Notes: generated from the sequence alone by a model not told the origin. A DNA stretch of 64,000 nucleotides from Rudanella lutea DSM 19387 (GCF_000383955.1 NZ_KB913013.1:4545694-4609693), one strand, 5' to 3'. Shown: positions 34,496 to 45,100, numbered from the stretch's first letter. Numbers and translations: made by a program.

Positions 34496-35284
34496 TTAGC
34501 CGTTACTTAACAGCTTTTTTAGTTCTTCGACAGGCATTGCCTGTTTAACATTCATGTGGATAAGCGCGTGGCAATTGGCGCAGACCACGGCAAGATCAGT
34601 GAGCTTAGTAATCACAGGCAGATCGCTTAAAGCCAGTTGATTGCGGTGATGAACCTGCAACGCCCGAACGCCACGACCATCGAGCAGTTTGGAGAAGTCG
34701 ACTTCGCATACTTCACAGACGCCCTGTGCTCGTTTAAGTGCCTGATTGCGAAGACGACGATCTCGGCTTCGTACGTAGCCAGTTTGTTCACGGAGTAATC
34801 CTTCGACAGCCATTTCCTCTTCACTGGGTTCTTCAGTAGATGAGGAATTTTCAACTCTGTACACACCTGCATCTTCATGTACACCTATACCTGTCCCGTC
34901 AGGTGAATAACCATCCAGAAGGTCACGTACCCAGTCAGGCAATGCGACATTACGGATCGTCCAGGCACCTCCCCAATTCAGGTTAACTTCGTCGAAAGCT
35001 TGTTTGATTATATCAAGTTTAGTCTCTCTCACAGTTCCTAAGTCTACCCGCCAACCATAATCGGCAGGCTTACCGGGCCATGAGCGGGGTTCTTCGGGCT
35101 GGTACTGACCACTGAGGGCTTCGGCCACAATAACAAGATCAGTCTTGGCTACTTTGGTAGGCACAATGATAACCAACTCAAAATCGTTGTCAAGTGCGTG
35201 ATTGAAAACATCGCTGCAGCGGTTTTTTTCAACCGCCAGCATGTCGGGTTTATTATCGTATCGATGAATTAAGGCTTTTACCAT
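34496..35284 (-). CDS. HNH endonuclease-domain protein
   Basis: A 262-residue protein. The C-terminal HNH domain (about 180-250) has a zinc knuckle C190xxC193, the catalytic pair VHH at 211-213, and C235xxCH at 235-239 followed by H243; it should nick or cut DNA. The N-terminal 160 residues have no recognised domain. They contain alternating strands (FELVIIVPTKVAKTDLVIVAEAL) and may recognise a target or partner. It lies 57 bp downstream of the RelE-UvrD helicase gene on the same strand and close to a restriction-modification pair, so a role in DNA defence is likely. Whether it cuts modified, foreign or any DNA is unknown. Confidence 0.87.
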   Translation of the reverse strand: MVKALIHRYDNKPDMLAVEKNRCSDVFNHALDNDFELVIIVPTKVAKTDLVIVAEALSGQYQPEEPRSWPGKPADYGWRVDLGTVRETKLDIIKQAFDEVNLNWGGAWTIRNVALPDWVRDLLDGYSPDGTGIGVHEDAGVYRVENSSSTEEPSEEEMAVEGLLREQTGYVRSRDRRLRNQALKRAQGVCEVCEVDFSKLLDGRGVRALQVHHRNQLALSDLPVITKLTDLAVVCANCHALIHMNVKQAMPVEELKKLLSNG

Positions 35285-35341
35285 AAGGCAAGCATCGCTG
35301 AGTTTAACTATTTAATTGAAAAGTTGACGTGAATGCGATTT

Positions 35342-37414
35342 TCAGCCGGCAAGATCATCCAGAAACTCTGAGCACGGCTCAACGCTTGTGATGAGCAGTT
35401 GATCGCGAGCACGGGTGCAGGCTACGTATAACAGATGGCGTTCGGTGTTGTACACATCTTCCAAATCGGCGTAGTCAGTGATAGACTCGATTCGCTCCTG
35501 GAGGGGCAGTACTTCGTCGTCGCAGGCCATGACAACCACGGCTTTAAACTCCAGACCTTTGGCCAGATGCATGGTGCAGACCGGGACTTTGGTACTGATG
35601 GTATCCACCCGCTCATCGAGCACCAGGTAGGGCAATCCCGCCGATTCGACAGCCGCCTTAGCCCTGTCGATTTGCCCTTGTGAGCGTACAAAAACACCGA
35701 TCTCGTGCGGGGATAAACCATCGCTTGCCAGCTTTGCTATCCATTGCCCCACGTAGGCCGATTCGTCTTCTGAAGAATCGAACGTCTTAAACTCAGGAAG
35801 TGGGCCGTTGAACACCGACACGGCCCTGCCACGCTCTTCTACGTTGCCATCAGCATCCGAAAGCTCCGTACCTAACAGTTGATCGGCTTTCTTACGAATC
35901 TGGTGCGACGTTCGGTAATTAACGGTTAGTGTTTTAGAACGTCCCTGTATCGACACGCCCAGCGTTTTCCACGGGAACGGCTGCTGAAAGATGCGCTGCC
36001 CGATATCGCCCGCAAAAAACAGCGCGTTGGGTTCGGTAGCCCCGATAGCGGCCAGCAAACGCAGATGATAAACGGTTATGTCCTGGGCTTCGTCGACGAT
36101 GATGTATTGATAGGGTGGCTTTGCTGCGGCTACAGGAGCGAGTTTGGTAAATACTTCGGCCAGGGTCATCAAACCAGCCGTTGCTAACTGCTTGATGACA
36201 TCGCTAAAAATAGCCCATAGTTTGGCCCTTTGTGCTTCGGGGAGCTTTGTTTTACGCCCAAGCCGCTTCACATCTCGGTATTCCTCCCAGGTCTTCAACT
36301 GCCAGGCATCGACAACCTGCTCCCATTCCGACAACAGAAACGAACGGCTATACTTCTGGTCTGGCTGACTCGCCACCGCCTTGTCAATAAAACCGATCAG
36401 TTGCGCATGTGTAACAATATTCGGTGTTCCCACACTTCGCCGATACAGCCGAACGCCTACTTTATCGATGGCTTCTACGTCGATCCGTTCGGCTAGGTGG
36501 GGCTCGGCGCTCACCAGCCGACGGAGTTTTACCTTCAGCGCATTGGCCAGAATATCCGAAAAGGTAGTCAGTAGCACCCGGGCGTCTGAGTTTTGCCGGG
36601 CCAGGTAAACTGCCCGGTGCAGGGCCACAATGGTTTTGCCGGTTCCGGCCGATCCGGACACACGGGCCGGGCCGGAGTACTGTTTCTCCACCGTACTACG
36701 CTGATCGGGGTGCAGAAAAACGGCCCATTTGTCCCACGGATAGTCGAGTGCCTGTTGCAGTTCTTCGACGTTGTGCAACGTGCGGAAACGGCGTTGTGCA
36801 TCGGGGTGCTGGAAAGGATCGGTGGCTGGGGCGACTGGCTGAGGCACTTTGGGTGTTCCACCCGTGGCCAGTTCCAGCAAAGCCTCCGCAGCCTCGGCAG
36901 GTAGATGATCCGCCAGAACCAGCAGCGAATCCTCGTCGGCTCCCTTAACATCGGCCAGCCATTCGGCGGGTACGCCGTAGCTGAGTAACGTATCATCGGG
37001 TAAGCTGGCAAACAGCTTTTTCAGTTCTTTCCGAACGGGAGCTGCTTCCGTTGGCACATAGACCGGAATTTGAATTTCCTGAATGGTTTCCCGGATTTCG
37101 ACAAACTGGGCCGCTCCTGTGCGGGGGTGAACTTCCAGCTTCCGGCGCTCGGCCCACTCGTACGCTTTGTCGTGGTGGTCGACGTAGCAGAGCAGAAAAC
37201 TGCTTTCGGTTTTGTGGACAATCAGCCGAATGTCGCTGCTGACACGCACCGACCAGAAATACTTGTCACGAGCCCGCTCGATGCGGTGAAAGCTCAGGCC
37301 TGGATGTGCCGGATTGAGTTGCAGGTCGAAGGCAGTTGTCTTTGCGGCCTTTTGCTCGTCGCCCGTCAACCGGGCCAGACTATCGGTGAAGGTAGCGGCT
37401 ATACGAAATTCCAT
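35342..37414 (-). CDS. RelE-like domain fused to a UvrD-type SF1 helicase
   Basis: A 690-residue protein from the ATG at 37414; an earlier opening adds seven residues. Residues 1 to about 97 look like a RelE/ParE toxin fold (FSWVRV-type strand YFWSVRVSSDIRLIVHK, then YVDHHDKAYEWAERR). The remainder is a superfamily 1 helicase: Walker A GSAGTGKT (254-261), DEAQDIT (motif II), a Q-rich motif III region, VNYRTS (motif IV) and TMHLAKGLEFKAVVV (motif V) with a C-terminal YVACTRARD (motif VI). Such fusions are found in Bacteroidota and other phyla, often near restriction systems. The toxin-like part probably guides the helicase to a substrate rather than acting as a free toxin. It is co-directional with the HNH nuclease gene. 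Confidence 0.88.
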   Translation of the reverse strand: MEFRIAATFTDSLARLTGDEQKAAKTTAFDLQLNPAHPGLSFHRIERARDKYFWSVRVSSDIRLIVHKTESSFLLCYVDHHDKAYEWAERRKLEVHPRTGAAQFVEIRETIQEIQIPVYVPTEAAPVRKELKKLFASLPDDTLLSYGVPAEWLADVKGADEDSLLVLADHLPAEAAEALLELATGGTPKVPQPVAPATDPFQHPDAQRRFRTLHNVEELQQALDYPWDKWAVFLHPDQRSTVEKQYSGPARVSGSAGTGKTIVALHRAVYLARQNSDARVLLTTFSDILANALKVKLRRLVSAEPHLAERIDVEAIDKVGVRLYRRSVGTPNIVTHAQLIGFIDKAVASQPDQKYSRSFLLSEWEQVVDAWQLKTWEEYRDVKRLGRKTKLPEAQRAKLWAIFSDVIKQLATAGLMTLAEVFTKLAPVAAAKPPYQYIIVDEAQDITVYHLRLLAAIGATEPNALFFAGDIGQRIFQQPFPWKTLGVSIQGRSKTLTVNYRTSHQIRKKADQLLGTELSDADGNVEERGRAVSVFNGPLPEFKTFDSSEDESAYVGQWIAKLASDGLSPHEIGVFVRSQGQIDRAKAAVESAGLPYLVLDERVDTISTKVPVCTMHLAKGLEFKAVVVMACDDEVLPLQERIESITDYADLEDVYNTERHLLYVACTRARDQLLITSVEPCSEFLDDLAG

Positions 37415-37490
37415 AATGTGGTGCAGTAAGGTCAAAAAAGGAAAATATCGAAAAGAAGAGAATACGGACTTTCAGGCGATAGCCCGATGA

Positions 37491-37961
37491 CTATTCATCG
37501 AGGGGTTTGAACAGGTATTGTTCATCGTAGGGTACGTTGAATTTTCGCAGAAATGTGGTGTACTCCTCTAAAAATGAGCGTTGGTGGTGGTGCATTTCCT
37601 GATTCTGAATGTATTTCACGACCAAGTCAATTTGGGAATGACCGTACGAGAAGGCTCCGTAGCCCGACTGCCACTCGAAATGGCCTTTTACGAACCGATT
37701 GCTATTGATCCACTTTGAGGAATCGCCTTTGATATCCTGTATTAGATCGGAAATGGACTGCTTCGGATTGATGCCCATGAAGACATGGATATGATCGGGC
37801 ATGCCGTTAATGGCAAGCATCTTATGGCCTTGTTGCTGTACGATGCCGGTTATGTACTGATATAGTTCTTCCTTCCAATGTGTTTGAATAAGGCCGTACC
37901 GGTGTTTAACGGCGAAGACCGTTTGCAGGTAGATTTGGGTGTAGGTATTTGCCAATATCAA
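37491..37961 (-). CDS. tnpA: IS200-type Y1 (HUH) transposase TnpA
   Basis: A 156-residue tyrosine transposase that moves single-stranded DNA. The HUH motif is H57-I-H59 in MPDHIHVF and the catalytic tyrosine is Y117 in VVKYIQNQ. Start codons are weak: only TTG at 37961 or 37955 gives the usual beginning (ANTYTQIYLQTVFAV). Arrays of palindromic repeats begin 35 bp upstream of it (37996 onward) and recur at 41375-42093, the pattern expected of a REP-associated transposase. No IS200-type ends with a guide hairpin were clearly identified immediately around the gene. Confidence 0.93.
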   Translation of the reverse strand: MILANTYTQIYLQTVFAVKHRYGLIQTHWKEELYQYITGIVQQQGHKMLAINGMPDHIHVFMGINPKQSISDLIQDIKGDSSKWINSNRFVKGHFEWQSGYGAFSYGHSQIDLVVKYIQNQEMHHHQRSFLEEYTTFLRKFNVPYDEQYLFKPLDE

Positions 37962-37995
37962 TCGTAGTTAGTTGTGGAGTAATGTATTTAGTGGT

Positions 37996-38404
37996 GTGCC
38001 GTAGGTACGCAACCTTAGTTGGGCGTTGTGGTTGCGTACCTACGGCACGCTACGTTGGCCACGCTGCTATCGAGCTACAAACATTTGGTCCGGTCCGGCG
38101 TTCCGGCTACGCGACATGGCTCGGCTACCATCCGGTCCGCTGTACCGTCTACGCGACCCGGTCTGGCGCGACCCGGTCTGGCGCGATCATTGCCTACTGA
38201 CCCGACCGGCCGCGTAGCGGCTAGATGTTTGTAGCATCGCCGGATGCCGGGTCGCGTTTGGCGTGCCGTAGGTACGCAACACAACCGCGCATTTTTTATC
38301 GCGTACCTACGGCACGCTGGGCGGGCTTGTTACACACGGTGGCTACAAACATTCCGTCCAGTCCGGCGTTCCAGCTACGCGACTTTGCCCGTCTACTATC
38401 CGTT
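37996..38404. repeat. Palindromic repeat array, P-Q-P-(half Q)
   Basis: Two palindromes alternate. P is GCGTGCCGTAGGTACGC with its inverse; copies lie at 37996-38048 and 38261-38317. Q has outer arms GCTACAAACAT/ATGTTTGTAGC, inner CGGCTACGCG/CGCGTAGCGG, and tandem 15-mers GACCCGGTCTGGCGC in the loop; the copy is at 38074-38235. A half Q starts at 38342 and runs into the stop codon of the mod gene. There is no gene in this stretch. Confidence 0.88.
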
Positions 38405-41206
38405 CTACGCGACGCGGAATACCTTCATGACTTCATCGCCGAGGTGGTTGATGACTTTCACGGCAATGCGGCCTGACGTGGGTTTGGGGAACGGCCGCGA
38501 GGTATCGCTGTTGAGCGACTCCCAGGCTTCGGCGTTGATTTCGGCTTTGAGCGTAGTCTTGAGGGCTTTGTAGGGGTCATTGGCCCCCAGGAAGTACGCG
38601 TGCCGCACGAAGAAGCTTTCTTCGTTGTAGTCGGTGTCGATAAACCAGCAGGCAATGCCCTCGGCCCCGTCGGAACGGACTTCGCCGGTGCTGGGGTGAA
38701 ACACATCGACGCCGTTGATACGTACCTGAATCTGCCCGTTATCGACCGGGAGCAGGTCGATGTCCGGTTCGCCGAAGACAACAAACAGGTTACCCTTGCC
38801 GGTGTTCTTCAGGTCCTCGGCCATGTGCAGGTCGGCGTTCATGCGGGCCTTCAGGACCGGTATGCCACCCAACTTGTTGAAATCGGTGGTGTGGGCCTCG
38901 AAGTTGAAGGCGCAGGCAATGAGCACATCAAAACCGGCATCGGCGCACTCGCGGGCGGCCTGTACCAGATCGGCGCGCTGTATGGTGCCAAACTCAGGCC
39001 CGATGAAAATACCAGCCCGCCGTTCGCGCTCGCCCTCCTGATACCGCCCTTCGGCGCAGATGAGGTCGCCGGGCCAGCCGGTGAGGGAGGTGAAGTTGAT
39101 TTTGTCCTCCTTGTGGGCCTGCTGCACCCCCGCGCTCTTGAGGTTTTCCAGAATCATCTGCTCGAAGGTGCGCTCTCCGCCATAGCCCGCTTTACTCTCC
39201 TGTACGGCCAACGGGTCGATGAGGTTGTCCTCTTCATCGACGCCGAGGGTGCGGTGAGGGCTGAGACTCTCGACCGTAAATGGCCCCGCTACGCGCACCT
39301 TGCGCTTGTCTTCGTAGGGTTTGTCGTAGAGGTACTCAAACTCGGCTTTGGCGGCAATGCTGGCGTCGATTTCCTTCTGCCGGGCAATGCGGGCCTGCCA
39401 CCACTCGCCGTGGAGTTGGGTAGCCTCGGCCGACCAACTCGGTTTGGCCTCGCGGGGGATCTCCCATTCTTCCCATTTTTGACCAACCTGGGCGTTGAGA
39501 GCCGCACGCAACGGCTCCAGCGTCGACTGCCACTTATCGTAGATGACGTCGATTTCGGCGTTGTTGGCGATGGACTTGAGCGTAATGTGTGGCACCCGCT
39601 CATACACGAAGCCGTGGCGAATGTTGCCCCGCGTGGGCTGTGTGCTGATAGCCGAGCGGGTAATCTCCGCTTCTTTTTTCTGGCCTTCCTGCGAATCAGC
39701 CAGCAGGTAAAACGGATAGCGGGCACCCATCAGCCGGGTACGTGCCAAGGCCAGAGCTACCCGCGATGTATCAATCGTTATCCACCGGCGGCCCCATTGC
39801 TCAGCGACGTAAGCCGTTGTACCTGAACCACAGGTTGGGTCGAGGATCAAATCACCGGGGTCTGATGCCATGAGAAGGCAGCGTTGAATAGCACCTGTAG
39901 ATGTCTCTACAACATACTGTTTATCAGTCCTTACAGCTATATCCATCCAAATATTACTGGCCTCATAACCTGGATAATCAAGAAGAAATCTTCTATACCT
40001 AACGCTTTTTCCTGTGCAGCCTATACGCCCTGCTTTAATGAGTGTCTTAACGCCTTCTTCGTTTGTTTTCCAACTTCTACCACCACCCGGAGTAAATCTT
40101 TGACTTTCAAATTCAATTGGGAAAGTACAGGTTGGAGTATAGCCAGATGACACTAAATTATCGTACTGAAACGTGGCAATGGTAGGAGGGATTTTGGAAG
40201 AGTCTTCTTTTTCCTGTGATGTCAGTGTTCTATATATCCCTGTGTTGGTTTCATAAGCCGCGCTATATCTTTCACCTGTTGAAGCCCCTTCGCCTTGTTG
40301 TTTTGTAAGTAATGCCTTCCTGAATTTTAAACTCTCGTGGTCTTTAGCATACCATAGTATAAAGTCACTAACGCCTTTCAAACCACTGCTACCAAGACCT
40401 CCTGTCGTTTTCATAACGATTTGACTCACAAAATTCTCATCCCCAAACACTTCATCCATCAACGCACGTACCCGGTGCACGTTTTCGTCACCGATTTGGA
40501 CGAAGACCGAGCCGGAGTCGGTGAGCAGATCGCGGGCAACAGTCAGGCGGTCGCGCAGGTACGTCAGGTAGCTGTGGATGCCGTCGCGCCAGGTATCGCG
40601 GAAGGCTTTTACCTGTTCGGGTTCGCGGGTAATGTGGGCCGCGTTGCCATCCTTCACGTCGCGGCTCGTGGTGCTCCACTGGAAGTTGGAGTTGAACTTG
40701 ATGCCGTAGGGCGGGTCGAAATAGATGCACTGCACCTTGCCGCGCAGGCCCTCGCGCTCGGCCAGGCTCGCCATCACCTGTAGCGAGTCGCCCAGAATCA
40801 TGCGGTTGGTCCAGTGTTGGTCGTGTTGGTAAAATTCCGTTTTATCGACGCCCTGCGGGATGCCGTTGAAGTCGGCAAAGAGGTCGGCCATGATGCGGCC
40901 CTGCGTGTAGTCCCCAATTTTGCTTTGGCGCAGCAGGTCATCGATCAGCGCTTTGGGGTGTACCTTCTCCTGAATGTAGAGCGGGGGCGCGGCCACCATC
41001 AGGTCGCTCCAGTCCTGTTCGTCTTTTCCCCGCCATACCAGTTGCGGGTCGAGGTCGCGGTTGCGCCGTTCGTAGGCCACCCGCAGCGGGTTTTGGGCCT
41101 CCTTTTGCAGCATCGATTGGTATTCGGCGGTGGGGATATTTCGGCGCGTATCGTCGGTATGGGTCAGCGCGGTAATGAGTTTATCGGTCGTATTGGTTTT
41201 TGCCAT
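38405..41206 (-). CDS. Type III-like DNA adenine methyltransferase (Mod)
   Basis: A 933-residue N6-adenine methyltransferase of the beta class. Motif IV, DPPYG at 164-168, comes before motif I, DPTCGSGTT at 456-464, with the target recognition domain between them. The length is well above a typical Mod (600-700): a C-terminal region of about 400 residues follows the catalytic part. This long form is the partner of long Res-like helicase nucleases such as the gene upstream. DNA from about 39890 to 40430, encoding residues 260-440, is visibly AT-rich while both flanks are GC-rich, which suggests that the recognition domain was exchanged. The last residues, FRVA, and the TAG lie in a half copy of repeat Q. 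Confidence 0.9.
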   Translation of the reverse strand: MAKTNTTDKLITALTHTDDTRRNIPTAEYQSMLQKEAQNPLRVAYERRNRDLDPQLVWRGKDEQDWSDLMVAAPPLYIQEKVHPKALIDDLLRQSKIGDYTQGRIMADLFADFNGIPQGVDKTEFYQHDQHWTNRMILGDSLQVMASLAEREGLRGKVQCIYFDPPYGIKFNSNFQWSTTSRDVKDGNAAHITREPEQVKAFRDTWRDGIHSYLTYLRDRLTVARDLLTDSGSVFVQIGDENVHRVRALMDEVFGDENFVSQIVMKTTGGLGSSGLKGVSDFILWYAKDHESLKFRKALLTKQQGEGASTGERYSAAYETNTGIYRTLTSQEKEDSSKIPPTIATFQYDNLVSSGYTPTCTFPIEFESQRFTPGGGRSWKTNEEGVKTLIKAGRIGCTGKSVRYRRFLLDYPGYEASNIWMDIAVRTDKQYVVETSTGAIQRCLLMASDPGDLILDPTCGSGTTAYVAEQWGRRWITIDTSRVALALARTRLMGARYPFYLLADSQEGQKKEAEITRSAISTQPTRGNIRHGFVYERVPHITLKSIANNAEIDVIYDKWQSTLEPLRAALNAQVGQKWEEWEIPREAKPSWSAEATQLHGEWWQARIARQKEIDASIAAKAEFEYLYDKPYEDKRKVRVAGPFTVESLSPHRTLGVDEEDNLIDPLAVQESKAGYGGERTFEQMILENLKSAGVQQAHKEDKINFTSLTGWPGDLICAEGRYQEGERERRAGIFIGPEFGTIQRADLVQAARECADAGFDVLIACAFNFEAHTTDFNKLGGIPVLKARMNADLHMAEDLKNTGKGNLFVVFGEPDIDLLPVDNGQIQVRINGVDVFHPSTGEVRSDGAEGIACWFIDTDYNEESFFVRHAYFLGANDPYKALKTTLKAEINAEAWESLNSDTSRPFPKPTSGRIAVKVINHLGDEVMKVFRVA

Positions 41207-41374
41207 TTGAAAGGGGCAAGTTGTTACAGGTTTATAATAAACGTTGGATCGTGGTCCAACCCATATTGTTGTATTCGGTCCGGCGTTCGGAGTAAGGGAT
41301 AGTCTCTACCAAACTACCGGCCGCATCGCCGGGACCCCGGACCGAGTCAAAGTTTATATGCTGGGGCGTGTATA

Positions 41375-42093
41375 ACATGCCGTAGGTACGTCACACAACC
41401 GCCCATTTTTGTCGCGTACCTACGGCACGCTACGTTGGCCCCGCTGCTACCGGGCTACAAACATTCCGTCCGGTCCGGCGTTCCGGCTACGCGACATGGT
41501 TTACCCCGCCTTGCCTGGACCCAATCCGGACCCGGTCTGGCGTGACCCGGTCTGGCGTGACCCGGTCTGGCGTGACGCGACCACAATCTGACCTTCGCCT
41601 GACGGGCCTACGTCGCGGCCGCGTAGCGGCTAAATGTTTGTAGCACGCCGGATGCCAGGTAGCGTTTGGCGTGCCGTAGGTACGCAACACAACCGCCCAT
41701 TTTATCGCGTACCTACGGCACGCTGGGCTGCCCTCGCTGCTACCGGGGCTACAAACATACCGTCGCTACGCGACTTGTACCGGCGCGACCCGACCGCGTA
41801 GCGGTTAGATGTTTGTAGCATCGCCGGATGTCGGTGCACGTTTGGCGTGCCGTAGGTACGCAACACAACCGCCCATTTTATCGCGTACCTACGGCACGCT
41901 GGGCTGCCCTCGCTGCTACCGGGCTACAAACATCTTGTCGCTATGCGACATGGCTCGGCGTGACCCGGTCTGGCGTGACCCGGTCTGGCGTGCTCGTTGT
42001 CTACCGAATCGACCGGCCGCGTAGCCGGAACGGACCAAATGTTTGTAGCATCGCCAGATGCCGGGTCGCGTTTGGCGTGCCGTAGGTACGCAA
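41375..42093. repeat. Palindromic repeat array, P-Q-P-Q-P-Q-(half P)
   Basis: P copies are at 41377-41430, 41669-41723, 41845-41899 and a half copy at 42075-42091. Q copies are at 41454-41644, 41748-41819 and 41923-42049. Q loops contain two or three tandem GACCCGGTCTGGCGT units (for example 41528-41572), except the short copy at 41748-41819. The P units share the spacer ACACAACCGCCCATTTT. No gene was recognised in 41207-42117; 41243-41260 holds a small GTTGGA/TCCAAC inverted repeat upstream of mod. Confidence 0.9.
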
Positions 42094-42117
42094 CTATTCA
42101 TTATGAACAAACGACCT

Positions 42118-45100
42118 CTAACTCACGGCTACGGCTGTTTGTTCGATAATCTGGTCTAGTTGCTCTTCTACCTTGGCGGCAAAGTCGGCTTCAATCTCAT
42201 ACACATCGCGGAACTCGGCAAACGCCCAACGGCCAAACTGACGGCTATTGTTGACGCCCGGAACCCAGTAATTTTCAATGGTTGCTTTTTTCTCTTTGGC
42301 ATCTTCGCGCCGGTAGCCCTTGATCTCGATAATCAGGTGCAGCAGGTCGTCGGGGCCGTGGCCATCGTCTACCAGCACAATGAAATCGGGCAGGTATTTG
42401 CGGTTTTCGGAACCGAAGCGGTAAGGCACCTCCAGGCCGAGGTTGTGGTTTTTCACGTAGGCTTTCACGCGCGGGTGCTTTTCCACAATGCGGCAGAACT
42501 CAGCCTCCCAATCGCTATCGAGAATCACCCAGTTGATCTGGCACTTCCTGGAGTCCGTTTCCCAGCGGTCTGCTTTCGAGGTGTTGAAGTTCACAAAGCG
42601 CGTCGAACCGGTGGGGTTGTACGGGTCGGTAACTGCCTTGATGGGTCGTTTGTCGGCAAAGGCCCGCGTGATAGCCGCGTCGATGCGGTCGCAGGCAATA
42701 TCGGCCAGCATTTTGTAGCGCAACTGCGCCGGGTATGTGCCTCCCTTGCAGGTCAGGCACGAGTCTATCCACTCCTTACAGATGCGCTTAAGCTGCCCGA
42801 ACAGATGCAGTTTGGGGGCACCATCGGCATCCCGAAACTTGGTAAAGAGCAGATGCGATGTAAGCTCGTAGATCACCTGCGAAGGCCGCACATCGCCCGT
42901 ATGCACCAGATTCAGGTCGACCCGTTCGCCAATGATGCCGGAGTTTTGCGTTTCGGTCGCGCCCACCAACGCCGGTGTCAGTTCCAGCATCGAATCTTCG
43001 TTGAATACGGCAGTTAGCCGTTCTTCGGGCAGCTCGACGCGGTAACCCTCCACGCGGGGGAAGGTAATCTCCAGTTCGTCGCGCTCAGGGCGCATGGCCC
43101 GCACCTGAATCGTTTCGCGGGGCTTCTGCGGTTTCGAGATCACCGGCTTGGCCGTAAAGTCGAACGGAATGCCCAGCACGTCGGCGTATTCGGTATTGAA
43201 CAGCCCCTCTTCGTTAAGGTCGTACGATTGCCGACGCAACGCCCGACCAATCACCTGTTCACAGAGGAGTTGCGTACCAAATGCCCGAACGCCCAGCACG
43301 TGCGTGACGGTATTGGCATCCCAACCTTCGGTGAGCATCGATACCGACACCACGCAGCGGATCGAGCCACCCAACCGACCGGGTCGCCCCACAGTGTTCA
43401 TCACCTCGCGCAACAGGTCCTGATCGGTCAGGTTATCGGCCGAGCGGGCATCGCCGGTTCGTTCGATGATTTCGCGCCGGAAACGCTCAATCTCATCGGC
43501 GGCCATCTTCCGGAAGTTATCATCCAGTGCTTCGCCCGATTCAAGCTGTTCACTATCGATCAGCAGCGTATTGGGCCGGGCAAGCGGGTTGCCGTGCTCA
43601 TCGAAGTTGCGGAACAAGGCCAATCGCCCGTTCTCGAAGCTTTCAGAGCCATCGGCATTGGTGCGGGTAAAGCCCGAAATGAAATCGTACACCAGTTTCG
43701 ACGTGGCCGTATTGTTACAGACGATGATGAAACAGGGCGGCACCTTGATACCATGCTCCTGCCAGAGGTTGAACGTCTTTTCGTAGTGACCATACAGGGC
43801 TTCCAGCGCCGTCTGGAGCTGGGGTGGTAAGCTCAGCGGGTCAAGAGCTGCGCTGTTTCCCCGGCCTTTCTTGGGCATTTTGGTACGGATATGCTCCCAG
43901 AGATTCCGGAACATCGGCACCTCAGCACCCGGAATGTTATCGGCAACAGGTACGCGTGGTAGCTTCACAATACCGCATTCGATGGCATCCATCAGCGAGA
44001 AGTCGCTCATCGTCCAGGGGAATAACGTACCTTCAACGTACCCGGAACCTTTCAGAAAGAAGGGCGTGGCCGACAGGTCAACCACTCGGGTAAGGCCAAG
44101 CTTACGCTTCACGGCTTCCAGCCCCGAAATCCAGAGCCGGGCAGCTTCGCGATTTTGCTCGGCTTCGGCTTTGTCTTCACCGGTCAAATCGGCAATGTCT
44201 TCGTCGGCCTGTGGTTTCTCGCGGTAGCAGTGGTGCGCTTCGTCGTTGATAGCCATGATGTTCTTCATCCCCATCAGATCGGGCATCACCCGCTGAATCA
44301 TCTGCCCTTCTGTTTCCAGGGTATTCAGCGCTTCACCGCCACGGCCCTGCAACAACAACCGCCCACCTTTCGACATCTCTATCCGCTCGCGCAGTTTAAA
44401 GGCATGGTAGTTGGTAATCACGATTTTGGCCCGCGGCAAATCATCCAGCATATCGGGCGGTACGAGTTCGCGGCTGGCGTAGTAGCTATCCGGGTCGTTG
44501 GGTTGTAATACACGCAGGCGGTCCTTGATGGTGATACCTGGCGTTACAATCAGGAAGCCACGCGTGAAGTTTTTGCTTTGCGGTCGTCGAACCGCATTGA
44601 TCGTCTGCCAGGCGATAATCATCGCCATCACGGTAGTTTTACCCGCTCCAGTCGCCAATTTAAAGGCCACACGCATCAGCTCGGGATTGGCGTCGTTATT
44701 GGCATTGGCCAGATGATCCAGCAGCGCCTTTGCAGCCTTGCCTGCATTGGGTGCGACTTCGGTAAGCCAGATAGCCGTTTCCACGGCTTCAACCTGACAG
44801 AAGAAGGGACGAATACTACTGAACTTGTGGCTTCGCCAATGTTGAAGCAATCGGGCGGTTTCAGGCGTTACCTGCCACTGCGCAGGGTTGGGCAGGCTCC
44901 GCCACTTTTCTACCTCCTGACGTACCTGATTGATGATGGACGTCGGATCATACTGCTGTTTCTCAGTGGATAGTCCCTTCCCTTCATCAAAAATAAGGGA
45001 TTGCTGCCCCTCAGTCTTTTTCCGTTTACGCGGTTTGGGGATTGGCGTTATAAACTCGGCTGGTCTGCGCCGGTCGATGATCTGTTGGGTAGGTTGCCCA

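Noticed and set aside
35342-35640. RelE-like head of the helicase as a free toxin gene
   Set aside because: The head is encoded at the other end of the gene (N-terminus, near 37414) without an own stop or antitoxin gene, so it is treated as part of the fusion.
38600-39826. Plus-strand open frame of 408 codons inside mod
   Set aside because: Antisense shadow; ends where the AT-rich recognition domain begins, as expected from composition alone.
37996-42093. Regularly spaced repeats that could be a CRISPR array
   Set aside because: Both repeated units are palindromic, the spacing varies (about 70-190 bp), and the intervening DNA is itself repeated rather than unique, so these are REP-type palindromes.
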